Counted from the stretch's first letter, positions 1 to 8,671 are shown. The stretch: 64,000 bases of DNA from AP-15 sp963795485 (GCA_963795485.1 CAWCIL010000034.1:146387-210386), one strand, 5' to 3'. Numbers and translations are program-made. The notes: a model not told the origin generated them from the letters alone.

Positions 1-1
1 C

Positions 2-73
2 CTTAACCCGCTCCCGCGTGCGGGGGAGGGAACGGGAGGGGGCCCGGTGAGCAAGGCCCGCTTGGCCCGCTGA
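2..73 (+). other. Possible 3' end of an upstream gene, ending in TGATG overlap
   Basis: The reading frame that ends with TGA at 71-73 is open from base 2 and its stop overlaps the permease ATG (73-75), the usual coupling in an ABC transporter operon, so the preceding gene is plausibly the ATPase or another subunit. The tail is low-complexity and contains a palindromic repeat (12-30), so I cannot recognise a domain and do not assign a product. Confidence 0.3.
12..43. repeat. REP-like palindromic repeat, copy 1
   Basis: A CTCCCGC / GCGGGgGAG inverted repeat is followed by a purine-rich tail. It resembles the better-formed palindrome at 12905-12929. Such short GC-rich palindromes are common dispersed repeats in alphaproteobacteria. 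This copy sits just before, or inside, the tail of the gene upstream of the permease. The homology to copy 2 is by eye only. Confidence 0.4.
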
Positions 74-873
74 TGAGGACATTGCCAAGCGCTCGGCTAT
101 GGCGGGTGGCCGCACCGCTTCTTGTGGGCGCGGTGCTGCTGGCGCTTTGGGAAGGCGTCGTCCGGGTCGAGGGCATCCCAGTTTATATCCTGCCCGGACC
201 GGTAGCGATCGCCAAGGCGTTGTGGACCGACGGCCCGAGCCTTCTGGGCTCGCTGTTGGTGACCTTGCGCATCACCTTGGCGGCGCTGGCGGCGGCGGCG
301 GTGCTCGGCGGCGGCATCGCCCTATTGTTCTCGCTGTCGCGGCTGCTCGAGATCAGCCTCTTCCCTTATGCGGTCATCCTGCAGGTGACGCCGATCGTCG
401 CGATCGCGCCGCTGATCATCATCTGGGTGCAGCAGCCGTTTTTGGCGCTCTTAGTCTGCGCCTGGATCGTCGCCTTTTTCCCGATCGTCTCGAACGCCAC
501 GATCGGGCTCAACAGCGCCGACCGCAACCTGATGGCCTTGTTCCGGCTCTACGGCGCCACGCCGGCGCAGACCCTGCGCTATCTCAAGCTGCCGACGGCA
601 CTGCCGTATTTCCTGGCCGGGCTGCGGATCAGCGGCGGCCTCGCGCTGATCGGCGCGGTCGTCGCCGAATTCGTCGCCGGCACCGGAGGCGCCGAGACCG
701 GGCTCGCCTTCCGCATTCTCGAAGCCGGCTATCGGCTGGCCATCCCGCGCCTGTTCGCGGCGCTGTTCCTGCTGTCGATGACCGGCATCGCGATCTACCT
801 GGTCATCGACTTCATCTCGCGGCTGGCGCTGCGGCACTGGCACGAAAGCGCAATCGAGGAAGAGGAGGAATGA
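73..873 (+). CDS. ABC transporter permease (SsuC/TauC-type)
   Basis: A 266-residue inner-membrane permease of the binding-protein-dependent family that imports small organic anions (sulfonate, taurine, nitrate, pyrimidine precursors). Hydrophobic segments lie near residues 11-27, 58-86, 95-113, 124-143, 178-200 and 228-248. The cytoplasmic EAA loop that contacts the ATPase is visible around residues 158-185 (YGATPAQ...LPTALP...AGLR). The C-terminus is acidic (EEEEE). The ATG overlaps the stop of an upstream frame, so it is translated as part of an operon beginning outside the window. No substrate-binding protein or ATPase is visible, so the substrate cannot be named. Confidence 0.85.
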   Translation: MRTLPSARLWRVAAPLLVGAVLLALWEGVVRVEGIPVYILPGPVAIAKALWTDGPSLLGSLLVTLRITLAALAAAAVLGGGIALLFSLSRLLEISLFPYAVILQVTPIVAIAPLIIIWVQQPFLALLVCAWIVAFFPIVSNATIGLNSADRNLMALFRLYGATPAQTLRYLKLPTALPYFLAGLRISGGLALIGAVVAEFVAGTGGAETGLAFRILEAGYRLAIPRLFAALFLLSMTGIAIYLVIDFISRLALRHWHESAIEEEEE

Positions 874-1073
874 GCCGATCGAGGCGGCCGCGGCGTGCGC
901 GGCGCGGCGCGGCGTGGCGCGGATATGTCGTGCGGCCGCTCGCCTTTTGGATATCTCAGTTCCGTGGAAGAACAGGAGCGCGCGCAAGGAACGGAGAGCG
1001 GCGATGCGGCGAACCCACCTCTCCCGTGCCGCGTTGAGGCGGCGCCCATTGAGGCAATCCAAGGAGGTGCTCC

Positions 1074-1865
1074 TTGACATTGGGTAAGTTCTCGAGCGAG
1101 GCCGCCGGTGCTCTTACCAAGGTGCCGGAAGTCACGCTGGTATTCTGGATTATCAAAATCGCCGCAACGACCCTGGGCGAGACCGGCGGCGATTCGGTGA
1201 CCATGACGCTGAAGTGGGGCTACCTGGCGGGAACCGCGATATTTCTCGCGATTTTGGTGGCCCTGGTCGGCGTGCAGATCGCCGCGAAGAAATTTTATCC
1301 TTTTCTCTACTGGGGCACGATCGTCGCCTCGACCACCTTCGGGACGACGATGGCCGATTTTGCCGACCGTTCCTTGGGCATCGGATACGCCGGCGGTTCG
1401 TCGCTGTTGTTTTGCTGCCTGATGGCTGTGTTGGGCCTGTGGTATTTGTCGCAGGGCTCGATTTCGGTAGAAACGGTCAGCACGCCAAAGGTCGAAGCCT
1501 TTTACTGGGCGGCGATCACCTTTTCCCAGACCTTGGGGACGGCGCTCGGCGACTGGACCGCCGATTCGACGGGTCTCGGCTATGAAGGCGGGGCGCTGGT
1601 CTTCGCCGCCGCGCTGGCGGTCATGGCCGCCGCCTATTACCGGACGAACCTATCCCGGGTCCTGCTGTTTTGGTCGGCGTTCATCCTGACCCGGCCGCTC
1701 GGTGCGACCGCGGGCGATCTGCTCGACAAGCCGGTTCGCGACGGCGGGTTCGCCCTCAGCCGTCCGATCGCCTCGGCCGTGATCGCCGTTTTTATCATCG
1801 GCTGCATTCTCCTGCTGCCGCAACGCGCAGGGACTCATCCTGGGCACCCCGAATCGGCGTCGTGA
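1074..1865 (+). CDS. COG4705-family multi-pass membrane protein
   Basis: A 263-residue integral membrane protein of unknown function. The start is TTG at 1074, chosen because a strong Shine-Dalgarno AAGGAGGTG (1061-1069) lies just upstream and residues 16-36 (KVPEVTLVFWIIKIAATTLGE) match the usual N-terminus of this family. Seven or so hydrophobic segments follow, with repeated conserved motifs of the type T(L/F)G(T/E)..(G/A)D (TLGETGGD, TFGTTMADF, TLGTALGDW, PLGATAGDL), suggesting an internally duplicated transporter-like fold with acidic residues in the membrane. The family is widespread in Proteobacteria; its role is not established. The gene is preceded by 200 bases of very GC-rich DNA. 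Confidence 0.75.
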   Translation: MTLGKFSSEAAGALTKVPEVTLVFWIIKIAATTLGETGGDSVTMTLKWGYLAGTAIFLAILVALVGVQIAAKKFYPFLYWGTIVASTTFGTTMADFADRSLGIGYAGGSSLLFCCLMAVLGLWYLSQGSISVETVSTPKVEAFYWAAITFSQTLGTALGDWTADSTGLGYEGGALVFAAALAVMAAAYYRTNLSRVLLFWSAFILTRPLGATAGDLLDKPVRDGGFALSRPIASAVIAVFIIGCILLLPQRAGTHPGHPESAS

Positions 1866-1943
1866 GACACCGCGTTCCAGGCAGACGGTTCAGGGTGCAG
1901 GCGGCGAGCGTCAGCGGCGTACCACTGGACCGGAAACGGGTCC

Positions 1944-2771
1944 CTACGGGTGGATCACGGTTTCGGTCCGGCTCACCACAAAAGCATCGCGGCGTTCGAG
2001 GAAATCGGCGACGATCTCGGTGAAAGCCTCGGGGCGATCGGTGCTGATCGCATGGCCAGCGTCATAAACGAACGCCAGGTTGCAATTCGGCATCAGCTCT
2101 TTGTAGAAATGACCCATGTCGGGGGAGATCACCCGGTCGAGGGTGCCGAACAGCACGAGGGTCGGGGTCGCGAGGTCCGGCAGCCGGGCTTCGAGATCGG
2201 GGTCGCGGTCGGGTCCGCGCAGCCGACCGACCAGCCGCCCCGTTTTCGCGCGAACCGCCGGATCGGGCGCCGGCAGCGGCGGCACCCGCTCGGGGTGGGC
2301 GAATAGCCGGCGCGCCATCTCTTCGGGCGAGCCCGAAGGCGCCTCGGTGCCCGGCGCGCGGATCGCAGCCGGCGCCTCCAGCACCAGGGCCTGCACCCGC
2401 CCCGGCTGCTGCAATGCCAGCCATAGCGCCACCTTGCCGCCGAACGAGGTGCCCATCAGGTTGAAGGCGTCGAGACCGAGCCCGTCGATCGCCTGCGCCA
2501 TGGTCGAGGCCAGCCCCGGCATGTCGCGGGTGCGGGTGTTCTCGTCCGAGGTTCCGAACCCCGGCATTTCGAGCGCGATCACCCGGAAATTCCGGCTGAG
2601 CAGATCGTGCCCCGGCGTCAGCCGCAACCCTCCGGCGCCATGCAGATGCACCAGCGCCGGCCCATGGCCTGCCTCCATGTACCGGATGCGAAAACCGTCG
2701 GCCTCGACATGGCTCTCGTTGAAGTCCGCTCCTGCCTGCGCCACGATCCCCAACCCTCCGACTAAACGCAC
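1944..2771 (-). CDS. Alpha/beta hydrolase
   Basis: A 275-residue alpha/beta-hydrolase-fold enzyme. The oxyanion-hole motif HLHGAGG is near residue 43, the nucleophile elbow GTSFGG near residues 107-112, the acidic residue is in FGTLDRVI near residue 212, and the catalytic His is in DAGHAIS near residue 241. It is last in a minus-strand run after two luciferase-like monooxygenases (20 bases upstream), an arrangement seen where a flavin monooxygenase product is then hydrolysed. Substrate unknown. Fold assignment is firm, specific function is not. Confidence 0.8.
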   Translation of the reverse strand: MRLVGGLGIVAQAGADFNESHVEADGFRIRYMEAGHGPALVHLHGAGGLRLTPGHDLLSRNFRVIALEMPGFGTSDENTRTRDMPGLASTMAQAIDGLGLDAFNLMGTSFGGKVALWLALQQPGRVQALVLEAPAAIRAPGTEAPSGSPEEMARRLFAHPERVPPLPAPDPAVRAKTGRLVGRLRGPDRDPDLEARLPDLATPTLVLFGTLDRVISPDMGHFYKELMPNCNLAFVYDAGHAISTDRPEAFTEIVADFLERRDAFVVSRTETVIHP

Positions 2772-2791
2772 CTCAACCTAAACCCTGGTTT

Positions 2792-3871
2792 TCAAATCTC
2801 GCGAATGCGCGGCAGCACCTGTTTGCCGAACAGTTCGAGCGAGCCCATCAGCATGCCGGTGTCGCCGGCGCCGGGGGTTTGAAACAACAGGTCGATGACG
2901 CCCGCACCAGCCTCGCTGCGGCAGCGCTCGATCTGCTCGACGATTGCATCCGGACCACCGACGAAGTTCGTCGGCAGCATGCCGCCGACATTCGGCGTCC
3001 GCGCCTCCCCGGCGACGTTGCGGGAATCGAGCTCCACGAGCGCGTCGCGCACCCCGGCGCGCAGCGGAAACGGCGGCCGCGTGCGGCGCTGCACCTCCAG
3101 CAGCCGCTGGGCCTCGTCATCGGTTTCGGCCAGCAGGATATTCGCCCGATAGACGATCTGATCCGGCGCCGGCTCCCAGCCGTAATGGGCGCATCGCTCG
3201 CGATAATACCCGGTCACCCGGCCGACGACGTCGAACGGCGCATAGGAGACGCCGAGGCCGAGGCGGTGGCGCGCCGCGAACTCGCAGGATTCGCGGCTGG
3301 CTCCGAGAGTGTAGGTCGGCGGGTGCGGCTGCTGCGTCGGACGCGGCCAGACCGAGACCGTGCGGAATTGGTAGTGACGGCCTTGCCAGCCAAAGGGCTG
3401 CGGCTCGGTCCAGGCCTTGAGGACCAGCTCCATGCCTTCGGTCGTCCGCTCGCGCGCCTCGCTCGGGTTTAGGCCGTAGCTCAGGTACTCTCCGGTGGTG
3501 CCGCGCAACATCCCCACGATCAGGCGGCCCGGCATTAAATTATCGAGCATCGCCAGGTTCTCTGCCACCTGCACCGGATTGCTCTGTGACACGATCGGGC
3601 CGAGCACGGCGATCTTTATTTTCCGCGAGAACGCCGCTACATGCGCCGCCGAAACGATCGGAGCCGGCGTCAAGCGATGCGGCGAATAGTGGTGCTCGGA
3701 CAAGCTCACCCAATCGAAGCCGAGCTCCTCGACGTACTGAACCCGCTCGATCATGCCGCGATAGGCTTGCGCTCCTGCGTCCCGGTCATAAACCTCGGCG
3801 GGCGCCGGCCATGCGGCCGGCATGTTGCGCGGCGCATGGTAGCGCGCGGTTTCGAAATACGAGATTTTCAT
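2792..3871 (-). CDS. LLM-class flavin-dependent oxidoreductase (copy 2)
   Basis: A 359-residue bacterial-luciferase-like monooxygenase (TIM-barrel, reduced FMN or F420 dependent). Typical features are the N-terminal strand (KISYFETARY), the SEHHYS motif near residue 59, the PGRLIVGMLRGT segment near residue 116, and the WxGRHYQF segment that precedes substrate-binding loops. It is the same length as, and very similar throughout to, the next gene upstream (3891-4970), so the pair arose by tandem duplication. Only 19 bases separate them. Substrate not predictable from sequence. Confidence 0.85.
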   Translation of the reverse strand: MKISYFETARYHAPRNMPAAWPAPAEVYDRDAGAQAYRGMIERVQYVEELGFDWVSLSEHHYSPHRLTPAPIVSAAHVAAFSRKIKIAVLGPIVSQSNPVQVAENLAMLDNLMPGRLIVGMLRGTTGEYLSYGLNPSEARERTTEGMELVLKAWTEPQPFGWQGRHYQFRTVSVWPRPTQQPHPPTYTLGASRESCEFAARHRLGLGVSYAPFDVVGRVTGYYRERCAHYGWEPAPDQIVYRANILLAETDDEAQRLLEVQRRTRPPFPLRAGVRDALVELDSRNVAGEARTPNVGGMLPTNFVGGPDAIVEQIERCRSEAGAGVIDLLFQTPGAGDTGMLMGSLELFGKQVLPRIREI

Positions 3872-3890
3872 TGCGGCCTTGCGCTCGGAA

Positions 3891-4970
3891 TCATACGTCG
3901 CGAACGCGCGGCAAGACCTGTTCCCCGAACATTTCGAGCGAGCGCATCAGCCGGCCGGTGTCCCTGGCGCCGGGGTTCTGGAAAGCGAGGTCGAGCACAC
4001 CGACGCCGACCTCGTCGCGACAACGCTTGATCTGCTCGACGACCGTGGCCGGGCTCCCGAAAAACGATGTCGGCAGCACGCCGCCGACATTTGCCACCCG
4101 CGCCTCGCCGGCGACGTTGCGGGAATCGAGCTTTAAGAGGGCGTCGCGGACCCCCGCCCGCATCGGGAATGGTGCTCCACCCCGGCGCTGCTGCTCCACC
4201 AGCTCCTGGGCCTCCTCGTCGGTCTCGGCGAGCAGGATATTCGCGCGGTAGAGCATCTGCTCCGGGGTCGGCTCCCAGCCGTAGCGCGCGCATTCCTCGC
4301 GATAATACCGGGTCGACTTGGACACGACCTCGAACGGCGCAAACGAAACGCCGAGACCGATGTGGTGGCGCGCCGCGAACTCGCACGATTCACGGCTGGT
4401 GCCGAGCGAATAGGTCGGCGGCAGTGGCTGCTGCAACGGCCTCGGCCACACCGACACAGTGCGGAACTGGTAGTGGCGGCCCTGCCAGCCGAAGGGCTGC
4501 GGCTCGGTCCACGCCTTAAGGATCAGCTCCATGCCCTCGGTGGTGCGCTCCCGCGCCTCCGCCGGGTTGAGGCCGAAGGTCAGGTATTCGTTGGTTGTCC
4601 CGCGCAGCAGCCCGACGATCAGCCGCCCCTGCGCGAAATTGTCGAGCATCGCCAGCTCCTCGGCGACCTGCACCGGGTTGCTCTGCGACACGATTGGGCC
4701 GAGCACGGCGATCTTTATCTTTGTCGACCGGGCCGCCATGTAGGACGCCGAAACCGCGGTGTTCGGGGTCAGGATACGCGGCGAGTAATGGTGCTCGGAT
4801 ACGCTGATCCAGTCGAAGCCGAGTTCCTCGACGAGCAGCATCCGATCGACCATGCCCTGATAGGCCTGCGCCCCGGCATCCGGCTCATAAGCGCCGGGCG
4901 GCACCGGCCACTCGGCGGGCATGGTCGGCGGCACCTGGTAACGCGCGGTTTCGAAATACGAGACTTTCAC
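3891..4970 (-). CDS. LLM-class flavin-dependent oxidoreductase (copy 1)
   Basis: A 359-residue luciferase-like monooxygenase, paralogue of the downstream gene. The GTG at 4970 is chosen as start because it aligns exactly with the ATG of the paralogue (VKVSYFETARY against MKISYFETARY) and gives an identical length; an ATG at 5003 would add 11 residues without a counterpart. The SEHHYS, GRLIVGLLRGT and PFGWQGRHYQFRTVSVWPRP segments are shared. The two copies differ mainly near residues 13-30 and 70-85 and in the C-terminal third, regions that usually shape the substrate pocket, so they may have diverged in substrate or work as a heterodimer like LuxAB. Confidence 0.85.
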   Translation of the reverse strand: MKVSYFETARYQVPPTMPAEWPVPPGAYEPDAGAQAYQGMVDRMLLVEELGFDWISVSEHHYSPRILTPNTAVSASYMAARSTKIKIAVLGPIVSQSNPVQVAEELAMLDNFAQGRLIVGLLRGTTNEYLTFGLNPAEARERTTEGMELILKAWTEPQPFGWQGRHYQFRTVSVWPRPLQQPLPPTYSLGTSRESCEFAARHHIGLGVSFAPFEVVSKSTRYYREECARYGWEPTPEQMLYRANILLAETDEEAQELVEQQRRGGAPFPMRAGVRDALLKLDSRNVAGEARVANVGGVLPTSFFGSPATVVEQIKRCRDEVGVGVLDLAFQNPGARDTGRLMRSLEMFGEQVLPRVRDV

Positions 4971-5066
4971 GGCTCGACCACCGATCGGGGAGAAAAGCGT
5001 CAAGCAAGACCCTGCGAGCGGTAGCCCGCGCCACCCAGCCTGTCAATAGCAGCGACGTGGCCCGGA

Positions 5067-5981
5067 TCACGCGTCGTAATCGAGCCCGATGGCGGCAAAG
5101 CGCTCGCGGTCCTCGCCCCAGTTCTGGCGCACCTTGACGAACAGGAACAGATGGACCCGCCGCTCCAGCATCCGCTCGAGTTCGGCGCGGGCGCGAGCCC
5201 CGATCGCCTTGATCCGCTGGCCGCCATCGCCGAGGACGATCGCCCGTTGGCTCTGCCGCTCGACATAGATGACCTGCTCGATGCGGACGCTGCCGTCGCG
5301 CCGGTCCTCCCAGCTCTCGGTCTCGACGGTCGAGGCATAGGGCAATTCGTCGTGCAACTGCAGAAAGACCTGCTCGCGGGTGACCTCGGCGGCGATCAGC
5401 CGTTCGGGCGCATCCGACAGCTGGTCCTCGGGAAACAGCCACGGTCCCGGCGGCACCGCGCCAGCCAGATATCGCTGCAGATCGTCGACCCCGTCGCCGC
5501 CGAGCCCGGAAATCATGAAAACCGGGTCGAAGCAAGCTTGCTTGGACAGGGCCGCGGCGAGACCGAGCAATGTGTCGCGGCGAACCAGGTCGATCTTGTT
5601 CAGGGCCAGCACCGATCTGCGGCCGCGCTCGCCGAGCCGATCGAGGATGCGCCGGGTATCCCGGTCGATCCCGCGCGCGGCGTCCACCAGCAACACGGTT
5701 TCGTCGGCGTCCTCGGCTCCCGACCAGGCCGCCGAGACCATCGCCCGGTCGAGGCGGCGGCGCGGCATGAAGATGCCGGGCGTATCGACAAAGACGAGCT
5801 GCGCCGGCCCCTCGATGGCGATGCCCAGCAGCCGGCTGCGCGTCGTCTGCGCCTTGGGCGTGACGATCGCCAGCTTGCGTCCGACGAGGCGGTTCAGAAG
5901 CGTCGACTTGCCGGCATTGGGCGCACCGATCAGCGCGACATAGCCGCAGCGGGTCTGCTCGGGCTCGGGCACCTCAACCAT
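5067..5981 (-). CDS. era: GTPase Era
   Basis: Essential GTPase that binds 16S rRNA near the anti-Shine-Dalgarno end and helps mature the 30S subunit. 304 residues, normal length. G1 is GAPNAGKST (19-27), G2 the TPKAQTTR switch, G3 DTPG (66-69), G4 NKID (128-131); the C-terminal KH domain carries VLGDGGQRIKAIGARAR. In many alphaproteobacteria era follows rnc; here neither rnc nor recO is adjacent. Instead it lies 12 bases downstream of a polysaccharide deacetylase and upstream of the luciferase-like pair. Confidence 0.97.
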   Translation of the reverse strand: MVEVPEPEQTRCGYVALIGAPNAGKSTLLNRLVGRKLAIVTPKAQTTRSRLLGIAIEGPAQLVFVDTPGIFMPRRRLDRAMVSAAWSGAEDADETVLLVDAARGIDRDTRRILDRLGERGRRSVLALNKIDLVRRDTLLGLAAALSKQACFDPVFMISGLGGDGVDDLQRYLAGAVPPGPWLFPEDQLSDAPERLIAAEVTREQVFLQLHDELPYASTVETESWEDRRDGSVRIEQVIYVERQSQRAIVLGDGGQRIKAIGARARAELERMLERRVHLFLFVKVRQNWGEDRERFAAIGLDYDA

Positions 5982-5993
5982 CTGCGCCGCCGA

Positions 5994-6896
5994 TCACGCC
6001 GCGTGATGCTTGGCCCAATCGACCACCTCGGCGTGGGTCCCGAACCACACCCCTTGCTGCGCCTGAGCATGGCGGATGATCTCGTCGAGAATCCAGATGC
6101 GCGAGCGATAGCCGATCACGTGCGGATGCATCGTCAATTGGAAGATGCCGCCCTCGGCATGGGCGGCGTCGAACTCGCGGCGGAAGATGTCGAACACGTC
6201 ACCGGGCGGCGTATAGGGCCGCAACGCCGAAAACCGGTTCATCATGAAATAGACGGCGTCGTCGCGCACCCACTCGACCGGTAGTTCAACCACCCCAGTA
6301 GGCCCGCCGTCGAGCAGCAGCTCATAGCAATCCTCATCCGCCATCAGCGACGAATCATAGGCGAGCCCCATTTCCTTCTCGATCTCGAGCGTATGCCGGC
6401 TGAAATCCCATGACGGCGTGCGCAGCCCGAGCGGCCTGACGCCGCTGGTCTTTTCGAGCGCATCGGCCGAGCGGAGCATCAGGTCGCGCTCGGCTTCGCG
6501 GGGCAGCACCGAGTTCAGCTCGTGGATCCAGCCGTGGATGCCGATCTCGTGGCCCTCTGCAACCACCCGGCGCTGCTCGTCCGGGTGCAGCAGCGCCGTC
6601 ACCGCGGGCACATAGAAGCTCGCCTTGACCGCGTGCTTTTCGAGCACCTTTAGGATGCGCGGCACCCCGACCCGATTGCCGTACTGGCCCCAAGCGAGCC
6701 GGCCGATCGAGTTGCCGCCGTCGCGCAGGTCGCTGGTCTCGTGGTCGCTGTCGAACGACAGGGCCACCGCGCAACGCGCCCCGCCCGGCCACTCGGCCGG
6801 TCGCAGGCTGCGCCCGGCGCGGACGCGATCGACACGCCGCCGCCACTCCTCTTCGGGCCATTGCCAAGGTTCGAGTTCGGGTTTGCCAGCGTTCAA
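5994..6896 (-). CDS. Polysaccharide deacetylase family protein (carbohydrate esterase 4)
   Basis: A 300-residue NodB-homology enzyme, closest in layout to the HpPgdA/PuuE-like branch that removes acetyl or similar groups from peptidoglycan, polysaccharide or cyclic amide substrates. Metal and catalytic residues are visible as SFDSDHET (near 47-54), HEIGIHGWIHE, and RTPSWDFS. The start is TTG at 6896 behind a clear AGGAGG (6902-6907, 5-base spacer). A longer ATG start would run through the tRNA-Pro gene and is rejected. No signal peptide is visible, so it is probably cytoplasmic. Cotranscribed with era. Confidence 0.82.
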   Translation of the reverse strand: MNAGKPELEPWQWPEEEWRRRVDRVRAGRSLRPAEWPGGARCAVALSFDSDHETSDLRDGGNSIGRLAWGQYGNRVGVPRILKVLEKHAVKASFYVPAVTALLHPDEQRRVVAEGHEIGIHGWIHELNSVLPREAERDLMLRSADALEKTSGVRPLGLRTPSWDFSRHTLEIEKEMGLAYDSSLMADEDCYELLLDGGPTGVVELPVEWVRDDAVYFMMNRFSALRPYTPPGDVFDIFRREFDAAHAEGGIFQLTMHPHVIGYRSRIWILDEIIRHAQAQQGVWFGTHAEVVDWAKHHAA

Positions 6897-6901
6897 TCCG
6901 T

Positions 6902-6907
6902 CCTCCT
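6902..6907 (-). promoter_or_regulatory. Shine-Dalgarno AGGAGG fixing the TTG start of the deacetylase
   Basis: Perfect AGGAGG on the minus strand, 5 bases before TTG 6896. It decides the start against the longer frame that overlaps tRNA-Pro. Confidence 0.75.
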
Positions 6908-6946
6908 GCGCGTCGGTACGGTGCCCGGCGGCGTGGGAGACGGAAT

Positions 6947-7023
6947 TGGTCGGAGCGGTGAGATTCGAACTCACGACCCCCAGCACCCCATGCTGATGCG
7001 CTACCAGCCTGCGCTACGCTCCG
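6947..7023 (-). tRNA. tRNA-Pro (anticodon GGG)
   Basis: A 77-base cloverleaf on the minus strand. Acceptor CGGAGCG pairs with CGCTCCG, discriminator A and an encoded CCA (3' end at 6947). D arm GCGC/GCGC, anticodon stem TCAGC/GCTGG with loop ATGGGGT giving anticodon GGG (reads CCC and CCU), variable GGGTC, T arm GTGAG/CTCAC with loop TTCGAAT. All arms pair, with one G-U in the anticodon stem. The gene lies just upstream of the deacetylase-era operon. Confidence 0.96.
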
Positions 7024-7159
7024 ACCGGGGCGGCTCCCGCCGAGAACAGGATCATAATCGCCCGCCTGCTGCCGCGCAACCCGATGCGGCCCTAACGAGG
7101 CAGGCGCGGAATCCAGCTGGCAGCAGCTCTCTCCCTTCTTTTAGTGGATGTCTTCTCTT

Positions 7160-7867
7160 CTAATGGATGTCTTCCTGCTCGTCGAAGGCCTGGCGCAGCC
7201 GGGCGACCGAGAAACCCGGCGCCTTGGCGGCGTCGATGATAACCTTTTCCCGGCGGGTCAGGAGCGCCACCGCCGCCGGCAATTCCTTGACCGCCTCGGC
7301 CGGGACCACGACGGCGCCATGGCGGTCGGCATGGATCACGTCGCCCGGCGACACGATCATGCCGGCGACGCTGACCGTGCCGCCGAAATCAACCAGATGC
7401 ACGTGCGCGTGCGACGGCATGACCGAGCCGGCGAGCACGAAAAAGCCGGTCGCCATCGCGTCGAGATCGCGCACCGAGCCGTCGGTCACGACACCGACGC
7501 AGCCGAGCCCCTTGTGGACATTGGTCTGCACCTCGCCCCAGAACGCGCCCAAGCCCGAATCCGGTGCGTCGAGGTCCTGGATCACGGCGATGCTCGGCAA
7601 TGGTTCGGCGGCGATATGCGCGTAGTAGCCGAGCCGCACCTCTTTCGCCTCGTCGCGGCCGCGCGGATGCGGCTCGCGGGCCCGGATGATCGCGGTGCGG
7701 GCAAAGGCCACGACCGGCTTCAGTTCCGGGAACGGGGCGACCAACGGCCGGCGGATAAAGCCCGACGCCCGGCGCGCCGGCACGACGAGCTCGAGCGCGT
7801 TGCAGATCGTCGGCGTGTCGAAGGCGCTCAACGCTTCGAGATCGGCAGGGTCTGGCAGGCTCGGCAT
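7160..7867 (-). CDS. RraA family protein (HMG/CHA aldolase-like)
   Basis: A 235-residue member of the RraA / class II 4-hydroxy-4-methyl-2-oxoglutarate aldolase family. The family signature is clear: GCVGVVTDGSVRDLDA (near residues 122-137), with the divalent-metal and substrate-binding Arg-Asp pair, and SPGDVIHADRHGAVVVP near 170-186. Members act as pyruvate aldolases or oxaloacetate decarboxylases, and RraA itself inhibits RNase E. At 235 residues it is longer than E. coli RraA (161), which favours an enzymatic homologue. It is divergent from the VOC gene across about 140 bases. Confidence 0.83.
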   Translation of the reverse strand: MPSLPDPADLEALSAFDTPTICNALELVVPARRASGFIRRPLVAPFPELKPVVAFARTAIIRAREPHPRGRDEAKEVRLGYYAHIAAEPLPSIAVIQDLDAPDSGLGAFWGEVQTNVHKGLGCVGVVTDGSVRDLDAMATGFFVLAGSVMPSHAHVHLVDFGGTVSVAGMIVSPGDVIHADRHGAVVVPAEAVKELPAAVALLTRREKVIIDAAKAPGFSVARLRQAFDEQEDIH

Positions 7868-7933
7868 CAGGCATTCCTCCGGCGGCGGATTGTCGAGGCT
7901 CAGGCTTTATTGGAGAATGCCCCGAGCCAGCAA

Positions 7934-7984
7934 GGCTTTTCGGCCAGCCGGGCTTTTCGGCCAACAGGGCTTTTCCCGGCGGCC
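7934..7984 (+). repeat. Three tandem 17-bp repeats
   Basis: Copies at 7934-7950, 7951-7967 and 7968-7984 share the core GGCTTTTCGGCCA (third copy degenerate), with an exact 17-base period. They lie in the leader of the VOC gene, between divergent genes, where they could be a phased protein-binding site or a simple slippage repeat. Confidence 0.6.
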
Positions 7985-8006
7985 CGAGAATCGAGGGAGA
8001 ATGCGG

Positions 8007-8582
8007 ATGGGCAATTACGATCCCGACCGGGTCAGGACCATGGCGAGGCCATATGGCCTGCCGTTCCAGATCGGCAAGATCGGGCATGTCGTGCTCAATG
8101 TGCGCGATGTCGAGCGTTCGGCACGATTTTATACCGAGGTGCTGGGCTTTCAGGTCTCCGATGTTTATCCGGAGGAGATGGTGCCGGGCGGCATGGTGTT
8201 TTTGCGCTGCAACCCGGACCATCACGGCATAGCACTGGTCGGCTCGATGACGGGCGAGGCCGCCAATCTCGAGCTCAACCACATCGCCTTCGAGGTCGCG
8301 AGCCTCGACGAGGTGGTGCGGGCGCGCGACCACCTGCGCCGGCACGGGGTCGAGATCGATTTCGAGGGCCGCCGCCGGGCCGGCTGCCAGCTCGCGGTCG
8401 AGTTTCGCGACCCCGACAATCACCGGCTCGAAATCTATTGGGGCATCGACCAGATCGGCAGCGACGGGCGGGTCCGCCCGGCCGCGGAATGGAAGGGTGC
8501 GCGCAGCCTTTCCGATGCGCTGGCCGACCCGGTGCGCGGCCAGGACACCACGCTCCACGATCCCGCGCTGCTCAAAGGCTGA
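8007..8582 (+). CDS. VOC superfamily protein (glyoxalase / extradiol dioxygenase-like)
   Basis: A 191-residue vicinal-oxygen-chelate protein. His27 (IGHVVL), His92 (LNHIAF) and Glu142 (RLEIYW) are placed as the usual 2-His-1-carboxylate metal site, and the sequence HGIALVG... matches the extradiol dioxygenase side of the family. The ATG at 8007 is preferred because GAGGGA (7993-7998) is 8 bases upstream; an ATG at 8001 is too close to it. The last 45 residues are polar and outside the fold. It is immediately upstream of folB but has no obvious folate role. Confidence 0.78.
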   Translation: MGNYDPDRVRTMARPYGLPFQIGKIGHVVLNVRDVERSARFYTEVLGFQVSDVYPEEMVPGGMVFLRCNPDHHGIALVGSMTGEAANLELNHIAFEVASLDEVVRARDHLRRHGVEIDFEGRRRAGCQLAVEFRDPDNHRLEIYWGIDQIGSDGRVRPAAEWKGARSLSDALADPVRGQDTTLHDPALLKG

Positions 8583-8671
8583 GCCCGCCCCCGCAACGCC
8601 GGCCAGTTTCGGCCGCCAACGTGCGGCACCTTCGGCATTGCGGCGCTCGGCCGTGCCGGGCATGGTGAGGG

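Noticed and set aside
5151..6284. A 377-codon open frame on the plus strand across era
   Set aside because: Arginine- and alanine-rich composition without motifs, directly antisense to era and the deacetylase.
5994..6986. A longer deacetylase starting within the tRNA gene
   Set aside because: The first 30 residues would be the translated tRNA-Pro; the TTG at 6896 has a proper Shine-Dalgarno.
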